Of a stretch of 64,000 nt of DNA, positions 23,419-33,902 are shown piece after piece; positions within the stretch are counted from its first letter, which is position 1; every line of letters begins with the position of its first letter. Location of the stretch: the NCBI GenBank assembly GCA_965243615.1, contig CBDEVO010000003.1, positions 3,100,001-3,164,000 of the forward strand. The letters run 5' to 3'. A program made the position numbers and the translations under genes. The DNA comes from JAJEEA01 sp965243615. Its GTDB lineage: Bacteria > Acidobacteriota > Vicinamibacteria > Vicinamibacterales > UBA8438. The notes under the pieces are model-generated. The model made no database searches and had not been told where the DNA came from. It was given only the letters and a program-made list of their open reading frames with translations.

Positions 23419-26400
23419 ATGATGCCTGGGGATTCCAGGCTGGCGGCGCACCGCTGCCCCTCGCGGCGGTGGCCGGGCGCGCGGGCAGCCCGTGCGGCCA
23501 GCCCCGGCGGTGCGTCCGGCGTCCTCGCGGGGATCCGGTTCTGGCTCCCGGCCATGCTGCTGCTTGCCTCGGTACCGGCGCAGGCCCAGTTCGCCGCGCC
23601 GGGCGCCTCCGGCGACACTGTCGCCGTCGTGGCGTTCGCCAACATCACCGGCGCCGCCGAGGACGACTGGATCGGGTTCGGCATCGCCGAGACGATCACC
23701 GCGGACCTGGCCGGCACGGGCACGGTGGCGGTGGTGGGGAACGACGCGGTGGAGGCGGCGTTGCGGCAGGCGCGCGTCGCCGCGGGAGGGGCTGCGGACC
23801 TGAGCGACACCCCCGCGGTGCAGGCGGGGCGGACGCTCGGCGCGCGATGGGTCGTCAGCGGCGGCTTCCAGCGGCTGGGGCAACAGGTGCGGCTCACGGC
23901 GCGCATCGTCGACGTGGCGACGGCGGCGGTGCGGCACGCGACCACCGTGGACGGCGTGCTGACGGATCTCTTCGACCTGCAGGATCGGCTGTCGGCCGAC
24001 CTGCGCCGGGGGCTCTCGGCGTCGGGACCCGCGATGGCCGCGAACTTGCCGCCCGCGGGAGTCGCGCCGCCTCCCCCGACGGGTCGGCCGGGCGCGCCGC
24101 GCGACCCGCTGGGCGGCGACCCGCCGGTGGCGGAAGGTGGCCGGCCTCCCTTCGCCCCGCCGGGCGGCGGCGCGGGCGCGGGACGCCGTCCCCCGTTCGC
24201 CGGCCCCGGCGGCGATGCGGGCGCGGGACGCCGTCCTCCCTTCGCCCCGCCCGGCGGTGACGCGGGCCCGGGCGCCGGGCGCCGTCCCCCGTTCGCCCCG
24301 CCCGGCGGTGACCCCGGCGCCGGGCGCCGCCCCCCGTTCGGCGGCCCCGGCGGTGACGCCGGCGCGGGCGCGGGACGCCGTCCTCCGTTCGGCGGCCCCG
24401 GCGGTGACGCCGGCGCGGGGGGGCGTCCTCCCTTCGGCGGTCCCGGCGGTGGTGCGGCGGCGGGCGCGGGACAGCCCGCCGGCTTCGGCGCGGCACCGCG
24501 CATCATCGACGGCCCCCCGCCGCCCCTCGCCCCCGAGACGCTGGCGCGCGACGCGGCGGGGCGGGTGACGGTCCGGGCGGTGCCCCTCGACCGGCCCCTC
24601 GACCTCGACGGCACCCTCGACGAGGGCTTCTACGAGATCGTGCAGCCGCTGACGGGCTTCGTGCAGCAGCAGCCCGACGAGGGGGCGCCGGCGACCGAGC
24701 GCACCGAGGCCTGGGTGTTCTACGACGACAGCAGCATCTACATCTCGGCGCGCATGTGGGACTCGGCGCCCGAGTCGCAGTGGGTCGCCAACGAGATGCA
24801 GCGCGACTCGTTCCAGATCATCAACAACGACACGTTCAGCGCCGCCTTCGACACCTTCTACGACCGGCGCAACGGGTTCGCGTTCATGGTCAACCCCATC
24901 GGGGGGTTCTTCGACTACCAGATCACCGACGAGGGCAATCCCAACAGCGACTGGAACCCGATATGGGACGTCCGGACGGGGCGCTTCGCCGGGGGCTGGA
25001 CGGTCGAGATGGAGATTCCCTTCAAGTCGATCCGGTTCCCCGGCGGCGAGTCGCAGGTGTGGGGCATCCAGCTCGGCCGCAACATCCGCTGGAAGAACGA
25101 GTGGACCTATCTGACCCCGGTGTCGATCTCCGCCGGACCGGGGATGTTCCGGCTGTCGGCGGCGGGCACCCTGGCCGGGCTGCAGGTGCCGTCGGGCAAC
25201 CGGACGTTCGAGATCAAGCCCTACGGCATCGGGTCGTCGGCCACCAACGTCGCCACGGACGTCTACAACCAGGGTGACTACAACGGCGGCGTCGACGTCA
25301 AGTACGGCGTCACCGAGAACCTGACCGCGGACTTCACCGTGAACACCGACTTCGCGCAGGTCGAGGTGGACGAGGCGCAGATCAACCTGACGCGGTTCAG
25401 CCTGTTCTTCCCGGAGAAGCGCGAGTTCTTCCTGGAGGGCCGCGGCATCTTCGACTTCGGCCGCGGGGTGCGGTTCGGCGGCGGCGGCGGGCCCGGGGGC
25501 GGCGGGAGACCGGGCTCCGGCGGCTTCTTCGGCGGCGGCGACGTACCCACCGTCTTCTTCAGCCGGCGGATCGGCCTCGAGTCGGGGACCACGGTGCCCA
25601 TTCAGGCCGGCGGGCGGCTGACCGGCAAGGTCGGCGACTTCACGCTGGGGGCCCTGAACATTCAGACCAACGACGTCGCCGACGTCGCGGACACGACCAA
25701 CTTCACGGTCCTCCGGCTGAAGCGCGACATCCTGCGCCGCAGCGCGGTGGGGGCGCTCTTCACCGGGCGGTCGGTGTCGCTCAACGGCGACGGAACGAAC
25801 GAGGCGTACGGCGTCGACGGCGTGTTCTCGTTCTACGACAACGTGAACTTCAACGGGTACTACGCCAAGACACAGACCCCGGGGCTCGCCGGCGAGGACG
25901 AGAGCTACCAGGCCGCGTTCACCTACAACGGCGACCTCTACGCGGTCAGCGTCGACCACCTGCTGGTCGGCGACAACTTCAACCCCGAGGTGGGCTTCAT
26001 GCGCCGCGACGACTTCCGGCGCACCTACGTGCAGGCGAAGTACTCGCCCCGCCCGGCCGGCATCGAGGCGGTGCGCCAGTTCACGTTCGGGGGCAGCTAC
26101 GACTTCTTCGAGACGGCCGTGGACCGCATCCCCGAGTCGGAGATCGCCCAGGCCAACTTCCAGATCGAGTTCGAGAACAGCGACCGGTTCAGCGCCGACG
26201 TGCAGCGCGCCTACGAGTTCCTCGACGTGCCGTGGGAGCGCGTGCTGGGCACCGATTACATGATTCCGGCCGGCGAGTACGTGTTCCGGGACTACTACGT
26301 GTCGTACTCGATGGGTGCGCAGCGACGCCTCTCGGGCAACCTGTCGCTGCAGTACGGCGAGTTCTACAACGGCGAGATCACGTCGGTGGGCTACTCGCGG

Positions 26401-26736
26401 GGCCGCATCGAGGTCACCCCCCAGTTCTCGTTCGAGCCGAGCATCTCGGTCAACCGCGTCCGGCTGCCTGACGCGGAGTTCACGGCGCCCCTCGCCATCA
26501 CCCGCGTGACCTACACCTTCAACCCGCGCGTCTTCTTCAGCGGGCTGGTGCAGTTCAACCCGACCCAGGAAGTGGTGAGCACCAACCTGCGCCTGCGGTG
26601 GGAGTACCGCCCCGGCAGCGAGCTGTTCGTCGTCTACAACGACCAGCGCGACACCGTGCTCGTGCCGGACCAGCGGTTTCCGATGCTCCAGAATCGCGCT
26701 TTCGTTGTAAAGTTCACCAGACTGTTCCGCTTCTGA
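23419..26736 (+). CDS. DUF5916/CBM9-like outer-membrane protein with TolB-like N-terminal domain and Pro-Gly linker
   Basis: 1105 residues. After a signal peptide (WLPAMLLLASVPAQAQF), residues about 65-190 form a TolB/FlgO-like domain (DTVAVVAFANITGAAEDDWI, LGARWVVSGGFQRLGQQVRL). Residues about 215-355 are a Pro/Gly/Arg linker of GRRPPFAPPGGDAG-type repeats. Residues about 380-575 are a CBM9-like domain (YEIVQPLTGFVQQQPDEGAP, NSDWNPIWDVRTGRFAGGWT, WTVEMEIPFKSIRF). The rest is a DUF5916 beta-barrel (ADFTVNTDFAQVEVDEAQIN, FFPEKREFFLEGRGIF) ending in FTRLFRF with a terminal aromatic residue. The paralogue at 57285 lacks the TolB-like part. The start is ATG 23419, with AGGGAG eight bases upstream. 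Likely role: cell-surface binding or transport, substrate unknown. Confidence 0.85.
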   Translation: MMPGDSRLAAHRCPSRRWPGARAARAASPGGASGVLAGIRFWLPAMLLLASVPAQAQFAAPGASGDTVAVVAFANITGAAEDDWIGFGIAETITADLAGTGTVAVVGNDAVEAALRQARVAAGGAADLSDTPAVQAGRTLGARWVVSGGFQRLGQQVRLTARIVDVATAAVRHATTVDGVLTDLFDLQDRLSADLRRGLSASGPAMAANLPPAGVAPPPPTGRPGAPRDPLGGDPPVAEGGRPPFAPPGGGAGAGRRPPFAGPGGDAGAGRRPPFAPPGGDAGPGAGRRPPFAPPGGDPGAGRRPPFGGPGGDAGAGAGRRPPFGGPGGDAGAGGRPPFGGPGGGAAAGAGQPAGFGAAPRIIDGPPPPLAPETLARDAAGRVTVRAVPLDRPLDLDGTLDEGFYEIVQPLTGFVQQQPDEGAPATERTEAWVFYDDSSIYISARMWDSAPESQWVANEMQRDSFQIINNDTFSAAFDTFYDRRNGFAFMVNPIGGFFDYQITDEGNPNSDWNPIWDVRTGRFAGGWTVEMEIPFKSIRFPGGESQVWGIQLGRNIRWKNEWTYLTPVSISAGPGMFRLSAAGTLAGLQVPSGNRTFEIKPYGIGSSATNVATDVYNQGDYNGGVDVKYGVTENLTADFTVNTDFAQVEVDEAQINLTRFSLFFPEKREFFLEGRGIFDFGRGVRFGGGGGPGGGGRPGSGGFFGGGDVPTVFFSRRIGLESGTTVPIQAGGRLTGKVGDFTLGALNIQTNDVADVADTTNFTVLRLKRDILRRSAVGALFTGRSVSLNGDGTNEAYGVDGVFSFYDNVNFNGYYAKTQTPGLAGEDESYQAAFTYNGDLYAVSVDHLLVGDNFNPEVGFMRRDDFRRTYVQAKYSPRPAGIEAVRQFTFGGSYDFFETAVDRIPESEIAQANFQIEFENSDRFSADVQRAYEFLDVPWERVLGTDYMIPAGEYVFRDYYVSYSMGAQRRLSGNLSLQYGEFYNGEITSVGYSRGRIEVTPQFSFEPSISVNRVRLPDAEFTAPLAITRVTYTFNPRVFFSGLVQFNPTQEVVSTNLRLRWEYRPGSELFVVYNDQRDTVLVPDQRFPMLQNRAFVVKFTRLFRF
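24150..24470 (+). repeat. Degenerate in-gene repeat encoding the Pro/Gly/Arg linker
   Basis: About nine imperfect units of 30-50 bases, each encoding GRRPPF(A/G)(P/G)PGGDAGAG-like peptide, with blocks such as GGACGCCGTCCTCC recurring. It forms a flexible, basic, disordered spacer between the TolB-like domain and the CBM9-like domain. Length probably varies between strains. Confidence 0.75.
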
Positions 26737-26745
26737 TCGGCGGCC

Positions 26746-26771
26746 CTCCCCGACCCGCACGGGCCGGGGAG
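26746..26771 (+). terminator. Hairpin after the DUF5916 gene
   Basis: CTCCCCG (26746-26752) pairs with CGGGGAG (26765-26771) ten bases after the stop codon. No T-run follows, so it may stabilise the 3' end or pause transcription rather than terminate by itself. Confidence 0.35.
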
Positions 26772-26880
26772 GAGCCGACGTGAGGCGGGGGCGACCGGCA
26801 GCGACGCGTCCGGTGCCGAGCCGGCTGTGGTTCGCCCGTGTCCGTACCGCCGGGTACCTTGCATGCGGAGAGCGCACACC

Positions 26881-29800
26881 ATGTCCATTCGTCGCTTGGC
26901 TCTCGTCCTTACTGCGGCCGGTTGCGCCGTGGCGCTGCTGCCGGTGGCCTCCGCTGCCCAGGCCCCGCCGGCCCCCGCCGTCGACTTCCAGCGCGACGTG
27001 CGGCCGATCCTGGCCGACAACTGCTTCTCGTGCCACGGCCCGGACGAGGGCACCCGCCAGGCGAGGCTGCGCCTCGACACGCAGGAGGGTGCGTTCGGAG
27101 CGCGCCCGCGCGGCGCCGCCGTCGTGCCCGGCGACGCCGGGGCGAGCCTGCTGCACCAGCGCGTCACCCACGCCGACGAGCGCCTGCGCATGCCGCCCCC
27201 GGCGCTGTCCAACAAGCGGCTGTCGGCCGAGCAGGTCGACGTGCTGACGCGCTGGATCGACGAGGGCGCCTCCTGGGACCAGCACTGGTCGTTCGAGGCC
27301 GTCGCCGAGCACGCGCCTCCCGCCGTGAGCGACGAGGCGTGGGTGCGCAACCCGATCGACCGGTTCGTGCTCGCGCGGCTCGACGCCGAGGGGTTGACGC
27401 CGGCGGACGAGGCCGACAAGCGCACCCTGGCCCGCCGGGCGGCCCTCGACCTGACGGGGCTGCCCCCCGATCCCGGCCTCCTCGAGTCCTATCTGAACGA
27501 CACGTCGGACGACGCCTACGAGACCCTCGTCGACCGGCTGCTGCAGTCGCGGCACTGGGGCGAGCACCGCGCCCGCTACTGGCTCGACGCGGCGCGCTAC
27601 GGCGACACCCACGGCATCCACATCGACAACTACCGCGAGATGTTCGCCTGGCGCGACTGGACGATCGGGGCGTTCAACGAGAACAAGCCCTTCGACGACT
27701 TCGTCGTCGAGCAGGTGGCCGGCGACCTCCTGCCCGAGCCGAGCCTCGATCAGCTCGTCGCCACGGGGTTCCAGCGCAACAACATCACCACCAACGAGGG
27801 CGGGGTGGTGCCCGAGGAGTACGAGGCGATCTACGCCAAGGACCGGGCCGAGACCATCGGCAACGTCTTCCTCGGGCTGACCGTCGGCTGCGCCACCTGC
27901 CACGATCACAAGTTCGATCCCATCGCGCAGAGCGAGTTCTACGCGATGACCGCGTTCTTCCGGAACACCACCCAGTACGTGATGGACGGCAACGTCTCCG
28001 ACCCGCCGCCCATCCTCGTGGTGCCCGACGACGCGGACCGCGCACTCTGGCATGAGCTGCGCGAGGAGGCGGCCGAGCTCGACGGCAGGCTCGACGAGCG
28101 CGCGGCGTCGGTGAACCCCGACTTCATCGAGTGGGTGACCCGCGGCGAGCACCGCGACGTCGTGACGCCGCTCGAGCCCGAGGCCGAGCTGCTGACGCTG
28201 ATCCTCGACGACCCCGCGGGCCCCGCCGTCGTCCACGCCGGCGAGCGGCGCCCCGTCGCCCTCGAGCCCGGCGTCACCATCGAGGACGGCCCCGACGGGC
28301 ATCCCGCCCTGCGCTTCGAGGGCGAGTCGTGGGTCGAGCTGCCGTCCCTGGATCTCGACAGCGACACGCCGTTCTCGATCGCGATGTGGATCTACCAGCC
28401 CGCGGGCGAGGGCAACTTCGTCGTGGCCGGCCAGTACGACCAGGAGGACGGCGCACGGGGGTGGTCGGTGACCCTCGGCTCGCGGCAGCTCAACTTCCGG
28501 CTCACCGGCGAGCGCAACGAGCGCGGGGCCGCCACCAGCGCCCGCGTCGGGCCCATCAACACGAAGCGGATGCCGGCCGGCGAGTGGACGCACATCGTGC
28601 TCACCCACGACGGGTCGGGCGAGCGCGGCGGCCTGCACGTCTACCAGAACGGCGAGCGCGTCGAGGAGCAGGGCAGCGAGTTCTTCGCGAAGGCGGAGGG
28701 CAGCATCGTCACCGACAAGCCGTTCTACCTGGGACGGGGCGACGCCATCAACCGCGGGGTGCTCGAGACCCGCCACTTCGCGGGCGGGGGCATCGCCGAT
28801 CTCCGTGTCTTCGACCGCGCCCTCACGGTGCAGGAGGCCAAGGTGGTGTCCGAGTGGCGGACCCTGCGCGGGGCGACCGTCAAGTCGCCGCAGGGCCTGA
28901 CCATGCCCGAGCGCAACGTCCTGCGGCTGCGCTACCTGAGCATCGACGACGGGCCCTACCGGCGGCTCCAGGCCCGGCGCCGCTCCGCGGACGACGAGTG
29001 GCGCGAGGTGCGGCGACGCGGCAGCATCACCCACGTGATGCAGGAGCGCGCTGACGGCGAGGCGGCGGCCTACGTGCTCGAGCGCGGGGTGTACGACCAG
29101 CGCCGCGAGCGGGTCCTCGCGGCCACCCCGGCGGCGCTGCCGCCGATGGCGGAGTCATGGCCCCGCAACCGCCTCGGCCTCGCGCGGTGGCTCGTCGACG
29201 ACGCCAACCCCCTGACCGCGCGGGTCACCGTGAACCGGTTCTGGCAGCAGGTGTTCGGCACCGGGCTCGTGGCGACCAGCGAGGACTTCGGGGCGCAGGG
29301 GGAGACCCCCTCGCACCCCGAGCTGCTCGACTACCTGGCCCACGACTTCCGGGCATCGGAGTGGGACGTCAAGCGGTTCTACCGCAATCTCGTGACGTCG
29401 GCGACCTACCGGCAGGCTGCGTCGGTGACCCCCGAGAAGCTCGAGCGTGACCCGCAGAACCGGCTCCTGTCGCGCGGGTCCCGGTTCCGGATGGACGCCG
29501 AGATGGTCCGCGACCAGGCCCTCGCCGCGAGCGGGCTGCTCGTGCGCACCATCGGCGGCCCGAGCGTGAGGCCGTACCAGCCCGAGGGGGTCTGGTCGAC
29601 GGTGGCGATGCCGCAGAGCAATACCCGCGTCTACGAACGGGACAGCGGGGACGCCCTGTACCGGCGCAGCCTCTACACGTTCTGGAAGCGGTCGGCCCCG
29701 CCGGCGTCGATGGACATCTTCAACGCGCCGACGCGCGAGCACTCGACGGTGCGCCGCGAAAGGACCAACACGCCGCTCCAGGCCCTGGTGACGATGAACG

Positions 29801-30114
29801 ACACGCAGTTCGTCGAGGCGTCGCGGCACCTCGCCCAGCGGGCGATGCGCGAGGGCGGGTACGATTTCGACGAGCGGCTCGACTACATGACGACGCGGCT
29901 GCTCGCACGCAGCTTCACCGCACCGGAGCGGGCGGTGGCGCGCCGGACGTGGGACCGCTTCGTCGACCTCTACGGGACCGACGCCGACGGCGCGCGGGAG
30001 CTGCTGGCGGTGGGCGAGTCGGCCCACGACGCAGCGCTGCCGTTGACCGAGTCGGCGGCGTGGACGATGCTGGCGAGCCAGCTCATGAACCTGGACGAGG
30101 TCCTGAACAAGTAG
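26881..30114 (+). CDS. PSD1 and planctomycete-type cytochrome c domain protein with LamG insert
   Basis: 1077 residues. A signal peptide (LALVLTAAGCAVALLPVASA) precedes a cytochrome c domain with haem motif CFSCH near residue 50 (DFQRDVRPILADNCFSCHGP). PSCyt2/DUF1549 follows (NPIDRFVLARLDAEGLTPAD), ending in GCATCHDHKFDP. A LamG/concanavalin-like insert (residues about 435-650, PFSIAMWIYQPAGEGNF) precedes the C-terminal PSD1/DUF1553 domain (LARWLVDDANPLTARVTVNR, RRERTNTPLQALVTMND). Such proteins are presumed periplasmic or surface redox enzymes of carbohydrate degradation, always paired with a DUF1501 protein, as here 17 bases downstream. The ATG at 26881 fits the signal peptide. Confidence 0.9.
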   Translation: MSIRRLALVLTAAGCAVALLPVASAAQAPPAPAVDFQRDVRPILADNCFSCHGPDEGTRQARLRLDTQEGAFGARPRGAAVVPGDAGASLLHQRVTHADERLRMPPPALSNKRLSAEQVDVLTRWIDEGASWDQHWSFEAVAEHAPPAVSDEAWVRNPIDRFVLARLDAEGLTPADEADKRTLARRAALDLTGLPPDPGLLESYLNDTSDDAYETLVDRLLQSRHWGEHRARYWLDAARYGDTHGIHIDNYREMFAWRDWTIGAFNENKPFDDFVVEQVAGDLLPEPSLDQLVATGFQRNNITTNEGGVVPEEYEAIYAKDRAETIGNVFLGLTVGCATCHDHKFDPIAQSEFYAMTAFFRNTTQYVMDGNVSDPPPILVVPDDADRALWHELREEAAELDGRLDERAASVNPDFIEWVTRGEHRDVVTPLEPEAELLTLILDDPAGPAVVHAGERRPVALEPGVTIEDGPDGHPALRFEGESWVELPSLDLDSDTPFSIAMWIYQPAGEGNFVVAGQYDQEDGARGWSVTLGSRQLNFRLTGERNERGAATSARVGPINTKRMPAGEWTHIVLTHDGSGERGGLHVYQNGERVEEQGSEFFAKAEGSIVTDKPFYLGRGDAINRGVLETRHFAGGGIADLRVFDRALTVQEAKVVSEWRTLRGATVKSPQGLTMPERNVLRLRYLSIDDGPYRRLQARRRSADDEWREVRRRGSITHVMQERADGEAAAYVLERGVYDQRRERVLAATPAALPPMAESWPRNRLGLARWLVDDANPLTARVTVNRFWQQVFGTGLVATSEDFGAQGETPSHPELLDYLAHDFRASEWDVKRFYRNLVTSATYRQAASVTPEKLERDPQNRLLSRGSRFRMDAEMVRDQALAASGLLVRTIGGPSVRPYQPEGVWSTVAMPQSNTRVYERDSGDALYRRSLYTFWKRSAPPASMDIFNAPTREHSTVRRERTNTPLQALVTMNDTQFVEASRHLAQRAMREGGYDFDERLDYMTTRLLARSFTAPERAVARRTWDRFVDLYGTDADGARELLAVGESAHDAALPLTESAAWTMLASQLMNLDEVLNK

Positions 30115-30131
30115 GGCGCGGAGAGGAAACG

Positions 30132-31601
<1,470 letters not shown>

Positions 31602-31808
31602 CGGCCGGCGGGGGGGAGACCGGAGGGTGGAGAGAGTTGCCGTCGCCTGCTGGCGGCCTCGTTCCACCTGCCGCTCGGGTCCATCCGGGCGCCGGTGTGA
31701 GGTGCCGATGAACGGAGTCGCCGTTCCCCGCCGGCGGAGTCGCACGCCCCGCCGTCCCGCCAACCACCTCGGCAACTCGATCTCGGCCGACCGCGGTCGC
31801 CCCGTCGC
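31602..31808. other. Intergenic spacer, 207 bases
   Basis: No gene seen. Two loosely similar blocks occur near 31635 and 31718 (GTTGCCGTCGCCTGCTGGCGG and GTCGCCGTTCCCCGCCGGCGG share the GCCGT...GGCGG frame). AACCACCTCGG here (around 31760) also occurs inside the following gene (around 31996), a possible but weak echo like the one before xylA. Confidence 0.3.
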
Positions 31809-32744
31809 ATGATCGAGCCCCTGTCGCGCGCGCTGTTCCACACCCTCGCGGCGAGCGGGACGGTGAAGCGGCTCGCCTCCCGCCACGGGATGCGCGAGGG
31901 CCGGTTCGCCCGGCGGTTCATCGCCGGAGAACGGGTCGGCGACGCGCTCGCCGCCGCCCGCGCGCTGGCCGGGCGCGGCATCGGGTGCACCCTGAACCAC
32001 CTCGGAGAGGCCGTCACCGCGTCGCCGGCAGCGCGGGCCGCGGCCGACGCCTATGCCTGCGTGGTGGAGGACGCGCGCGAAGCCGGCCTCGCGTGCCAGA
32101 TCTCCGTCAAGCTCACCCAGCTCGGCCTGGGCGTCGACCCCGCGGCCTGCGAGGCCAACCTGCGCCGGGTGCTCGCCGCCGCCGGCGACGGGTGCTTCGT
32201 CCGCATCGACATGGAGCAGTCGCGGTGGGTGGAGTCCACCCTCGACCTGTTCGAGCGCGTCTGGCGCGACGGCCACCGCAACGTGGGGGTGGTGCTGCAG
32301 GCCTATCTCTACCGGACGGCCGACGACCTCGCCCGGCTGAACGCGCTCGGCGCCCGCGTGCGCCTCTGCAAGGGCGCCTACCAGGAGGCTCCGGCCGTCG
32401 CCTGGCCGCGGAAGGCGGACGTGAACGCCTCGTTCGTGCGGCTCATGCGGTCGCTCCTCGAGGGCGGCGTCGACCCCGCGTTCGCCACCCACGACCCCGA
32501 CATGATCGCGGCCACCCACGCCCACGCCCGCGACCTCGGCCTCGGGCCGGAGCGGTTCGAGTTCCAGATGCTGTTCGGGGTGCGGCGCGACCTGCAGGCC
32601 CGGCTGGTCGACCAGGGGCACCGCGTCCGCGTCTACGTGCCGTTCGGGAGCGAGTGGTTCCCCTACTTCATGCGCCGGCTGGGGGAACGCCCGGCCAACG
32701 TGCTGTTCGTGCTCAGGAGCCTGTTCCACGAAGGGCGGAGCTGA
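31809..32744 (+). CDS. Proline dehydrogenase
   Basis: 311 residues, a single-domain FAD enzyme that oxidises L-proline to pyrroline-5-carboxylate at the inner face of the membrane. The TIM barrel motifs are present: CQISVKLTQLGLGVD, FVRIDMEQSRWVESTL, VGVVLQAYLYRTADDL, RVRLCKGAYQEAP, ATHDPDMI, and the C-terminal EFQMLFGVRRDLQ followed by RVYVPFGSEWFPYFMRRLGE, which shapes the proline and FAD sites. No P5C dehydrogenase gene lies next to it, so the pathway is completed elsewhere. No clear Shine-Dalgarno sequence; the start is by family length. Confidence 0.93.
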   Translation: MIEPLSRALFHTLAASGTVKRLASRHGMREGRFARRFIAGERVGDALAAARALAGRGIGCTLNHLGEAVTASPAARAAADAYACVVEDAREAGLACQISVKLTQLGLGVDPAACEANLRRVLAAAGDGCFVRIDMEQSRWVESTLDLFERVWRDGHRNVGVVLQAYLYRTADDLARLNALGARVRLCKGAYQEAPAVAWPRKADVNASFVRLMRSLLEGGVDPAFATHDPDMIAATHAHARDLGLGPERFEFQMLFGVRRDLQARLVDQGHRVRVYVPFGSEWFPYFMRRLGERPANVLFVLRSLFHEGRS

Positions 32745-32858
32745 TTCGTCGCGGAGGCCGGTAGGGCCTGCCGCGCACGGGCGGAACGTCACGAACGCAA
32801 GTCGAGCCAGTCCGCAAGTCGTCGCCGGCGGCTCCCGCTTTCCGCGGAGCGAACCCGG

Positions 32859-32894
32859 CAGGAGTCCGCGTCGTTCTACGGCGCAGACTCCTGG
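32859..32894. repeat. 36-bp near-palindromic element, copy 2
   Basis: Begins CAGGAGTCCGCGTCGT and ends ACGGCGCAGACTCCTGG; 32 of 36 bases match the copy at 4040. The outer arms CAGGAGTC/GACTCCTG are perfect. It straddles the stop codon of the Uma2 gene read on the minus strand (stop at 32876-32878), supplying its last residues (QESAP). Confidence 0.65.
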
Positions 32895-33673
32895 CTCCGG
32901 TCGGGGGCGTACTCCGCCTCCTCTTCGCGAACGCGCACGCTGCTGCGCTGGCGGCGGCGCACGATGCGGGCGACGGCCTCCGCGCGCTCGTCGTGGGTCA
33001 CGCTGAGCCGCATGCCGTTCATCGCGTCGCGCACGTCGGCGGGCGTGAGCGTGCCGAGGACGTTCGAAACGGGGAGCGGCCGGGGGTCGGCGCCGGGACG
33101 CAAGGCGAGGAAGTCGAGCTCCGGGTCGTCGTCCTTGCCGTTGCGGGGGCGGAAGAGCCACAGCTCCGGCACCCCCAGATCGGCGTAGCGGGCGATCTTG
33201 CCTCGGGCCGCGCTCGTGATCTCGACTTCGACGACGAGGTCGGGCGGGGTCTTCTCGAAGAACGCTTCGGCCGCGTCGTCGCCTTCCGCCAGGGTTTCGC
33301 GATAGGCCCGTGCGTTATCGCCGACGTAGAAGGCGCAGTCGGGCTCCATGCCGGTGCCGGGCGGGGCGCCGGGTTCGCGGAGGCGGGAGGTGCGCAGCGC
33401 CCTGACCGCGCCCCTGAGCGTGCTGGCGGCGACGTCCACGACGTCGTCGAGAATCCTCGACAGATCTTCGTGGAGGCGCGACGGGGTCATCAGGACGATG
33501 AGCCCGCCGACCGGGTCGAGGCAGACTCGCCGGAACGAGCTGTTCCAGTCGATGGCGCCGAGCTCGGCGATGGTCCCGGCGTCGGCGCGCAGGACGTGGA
33601 TGGTGGACCCGAGCGGCCCGACGTGCCTCGTGGCCTCTCGGTTCCCCGCGACGAGGGCTTCGGGCTCTGTCAT
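32876..33673 (-). CDS. Uma2 family (DUF820)-like protein, variant form
   Basis: 265 residues. The fold is a variant of Uma2: LDPVGGLIVLMTPSRLHEDL, GTGMEPDCAFYVGDNARAY, PPDLVVEVEITSAARGKIAR and YADLGVPELWLFRPR carry the conserved acidic D...E-V-E pattern and following lysine region. A basic C-terminal tail (EAVARIVRRRQRSSVRVR) is extra. The ATG at 33673 is chosen over 33679 because a TATATT box lies eight bases upstream of it, implying a leaderless transcript. The 3' end, including the stop, is made of the 36-bp palindromic element. Confidence 0.8.
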   Translation of the reverse strand: MTEPEALVAGNREATRHVGPLGSTIHVLRADAGTIAELGAIDWNSSFRRVCLDPVGGLIVLMTPSRLHEDLSRILDDVVDVAASTLRGAVRALRTSRLREPGAPPGTGMEPDCAFYVGDNARAYRETLAEGDDAAEAFFEKTPPDLVVEVEITSAARGKIARYADLGVPELWLFRPRNGKDDDPELDFLALRPGADPRPLPVSNVLGTLTPADVRDAMNGMRLSVTHDERAEAVARIVRRRQRSSVRVREEEAEYAPDRSQESAP

Positions 33674-33681
33674 CGTCATCG

Positions 33682-33687
33682 AATATA
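33682..33687 (-). promoter_or_regulatory. Candidate -10 box (TATATT) of the Uma2-like gene
   Basis: On the minus strand TATATT lies eight bases before ATG 33673. The surrounding 35 bases are unusually AT-rich for this genome. The -35 (TGACGC about 18 bases away) is weak. Confidence 0.4.
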
Positions 33688-33759
33688 GCACGTATTGAGC
33701 GATTTGCGTCACATCCGATGCGATTCGCCGGGGTCGTGGTGAGCGCCGTCGTCTGCCAC

Positions 33760-33902
33760 GGTCGGTCTTCGGCCTCCGGCTCCGGCCGGAAGTTCACGTC
33801 GGGAGGTAGCGGACGAGCCGGTGCGCGTCGTGGTCCGCTACGGCCGGTCTTCGGCCTCCTGCTCCGGCCGGAAGCTCACGTCGGGCAGGTACCGGACGAG
33901 CC
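33760..33902. repeat. Tandem duplication of the 3' end of the next gene
   Basis: About 60 bases at 33842-33902 (the last codons of the minus-strand gene ending at 33838) recur at 33760-33819 with several substitutions and one deleted base. TCTTCGGCCTCC and CTCCGGCCGGAAG appear in both. On the minus strand both encode VRYLP and FRPE-EAEDR peptide, but the outer copy is out of frame. Confidence 0.75.

Noticed and set aside
23344..29034. Very long open frame (about 1900 codons) on the minus strand under the DUF5916 and PSD1 genes
   Set aside because: It is the antisense shadow of strongly coding GC-rich genes; the peptide is full of Arg/Pro/Val repeats without domain pattern.
31627..31812. Open frame of 61 codons before the proline dehydrogenase
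   Set aside because: Arg/Pro-rich without pattern; only a weak NHLG match to the following gene, too short to call.
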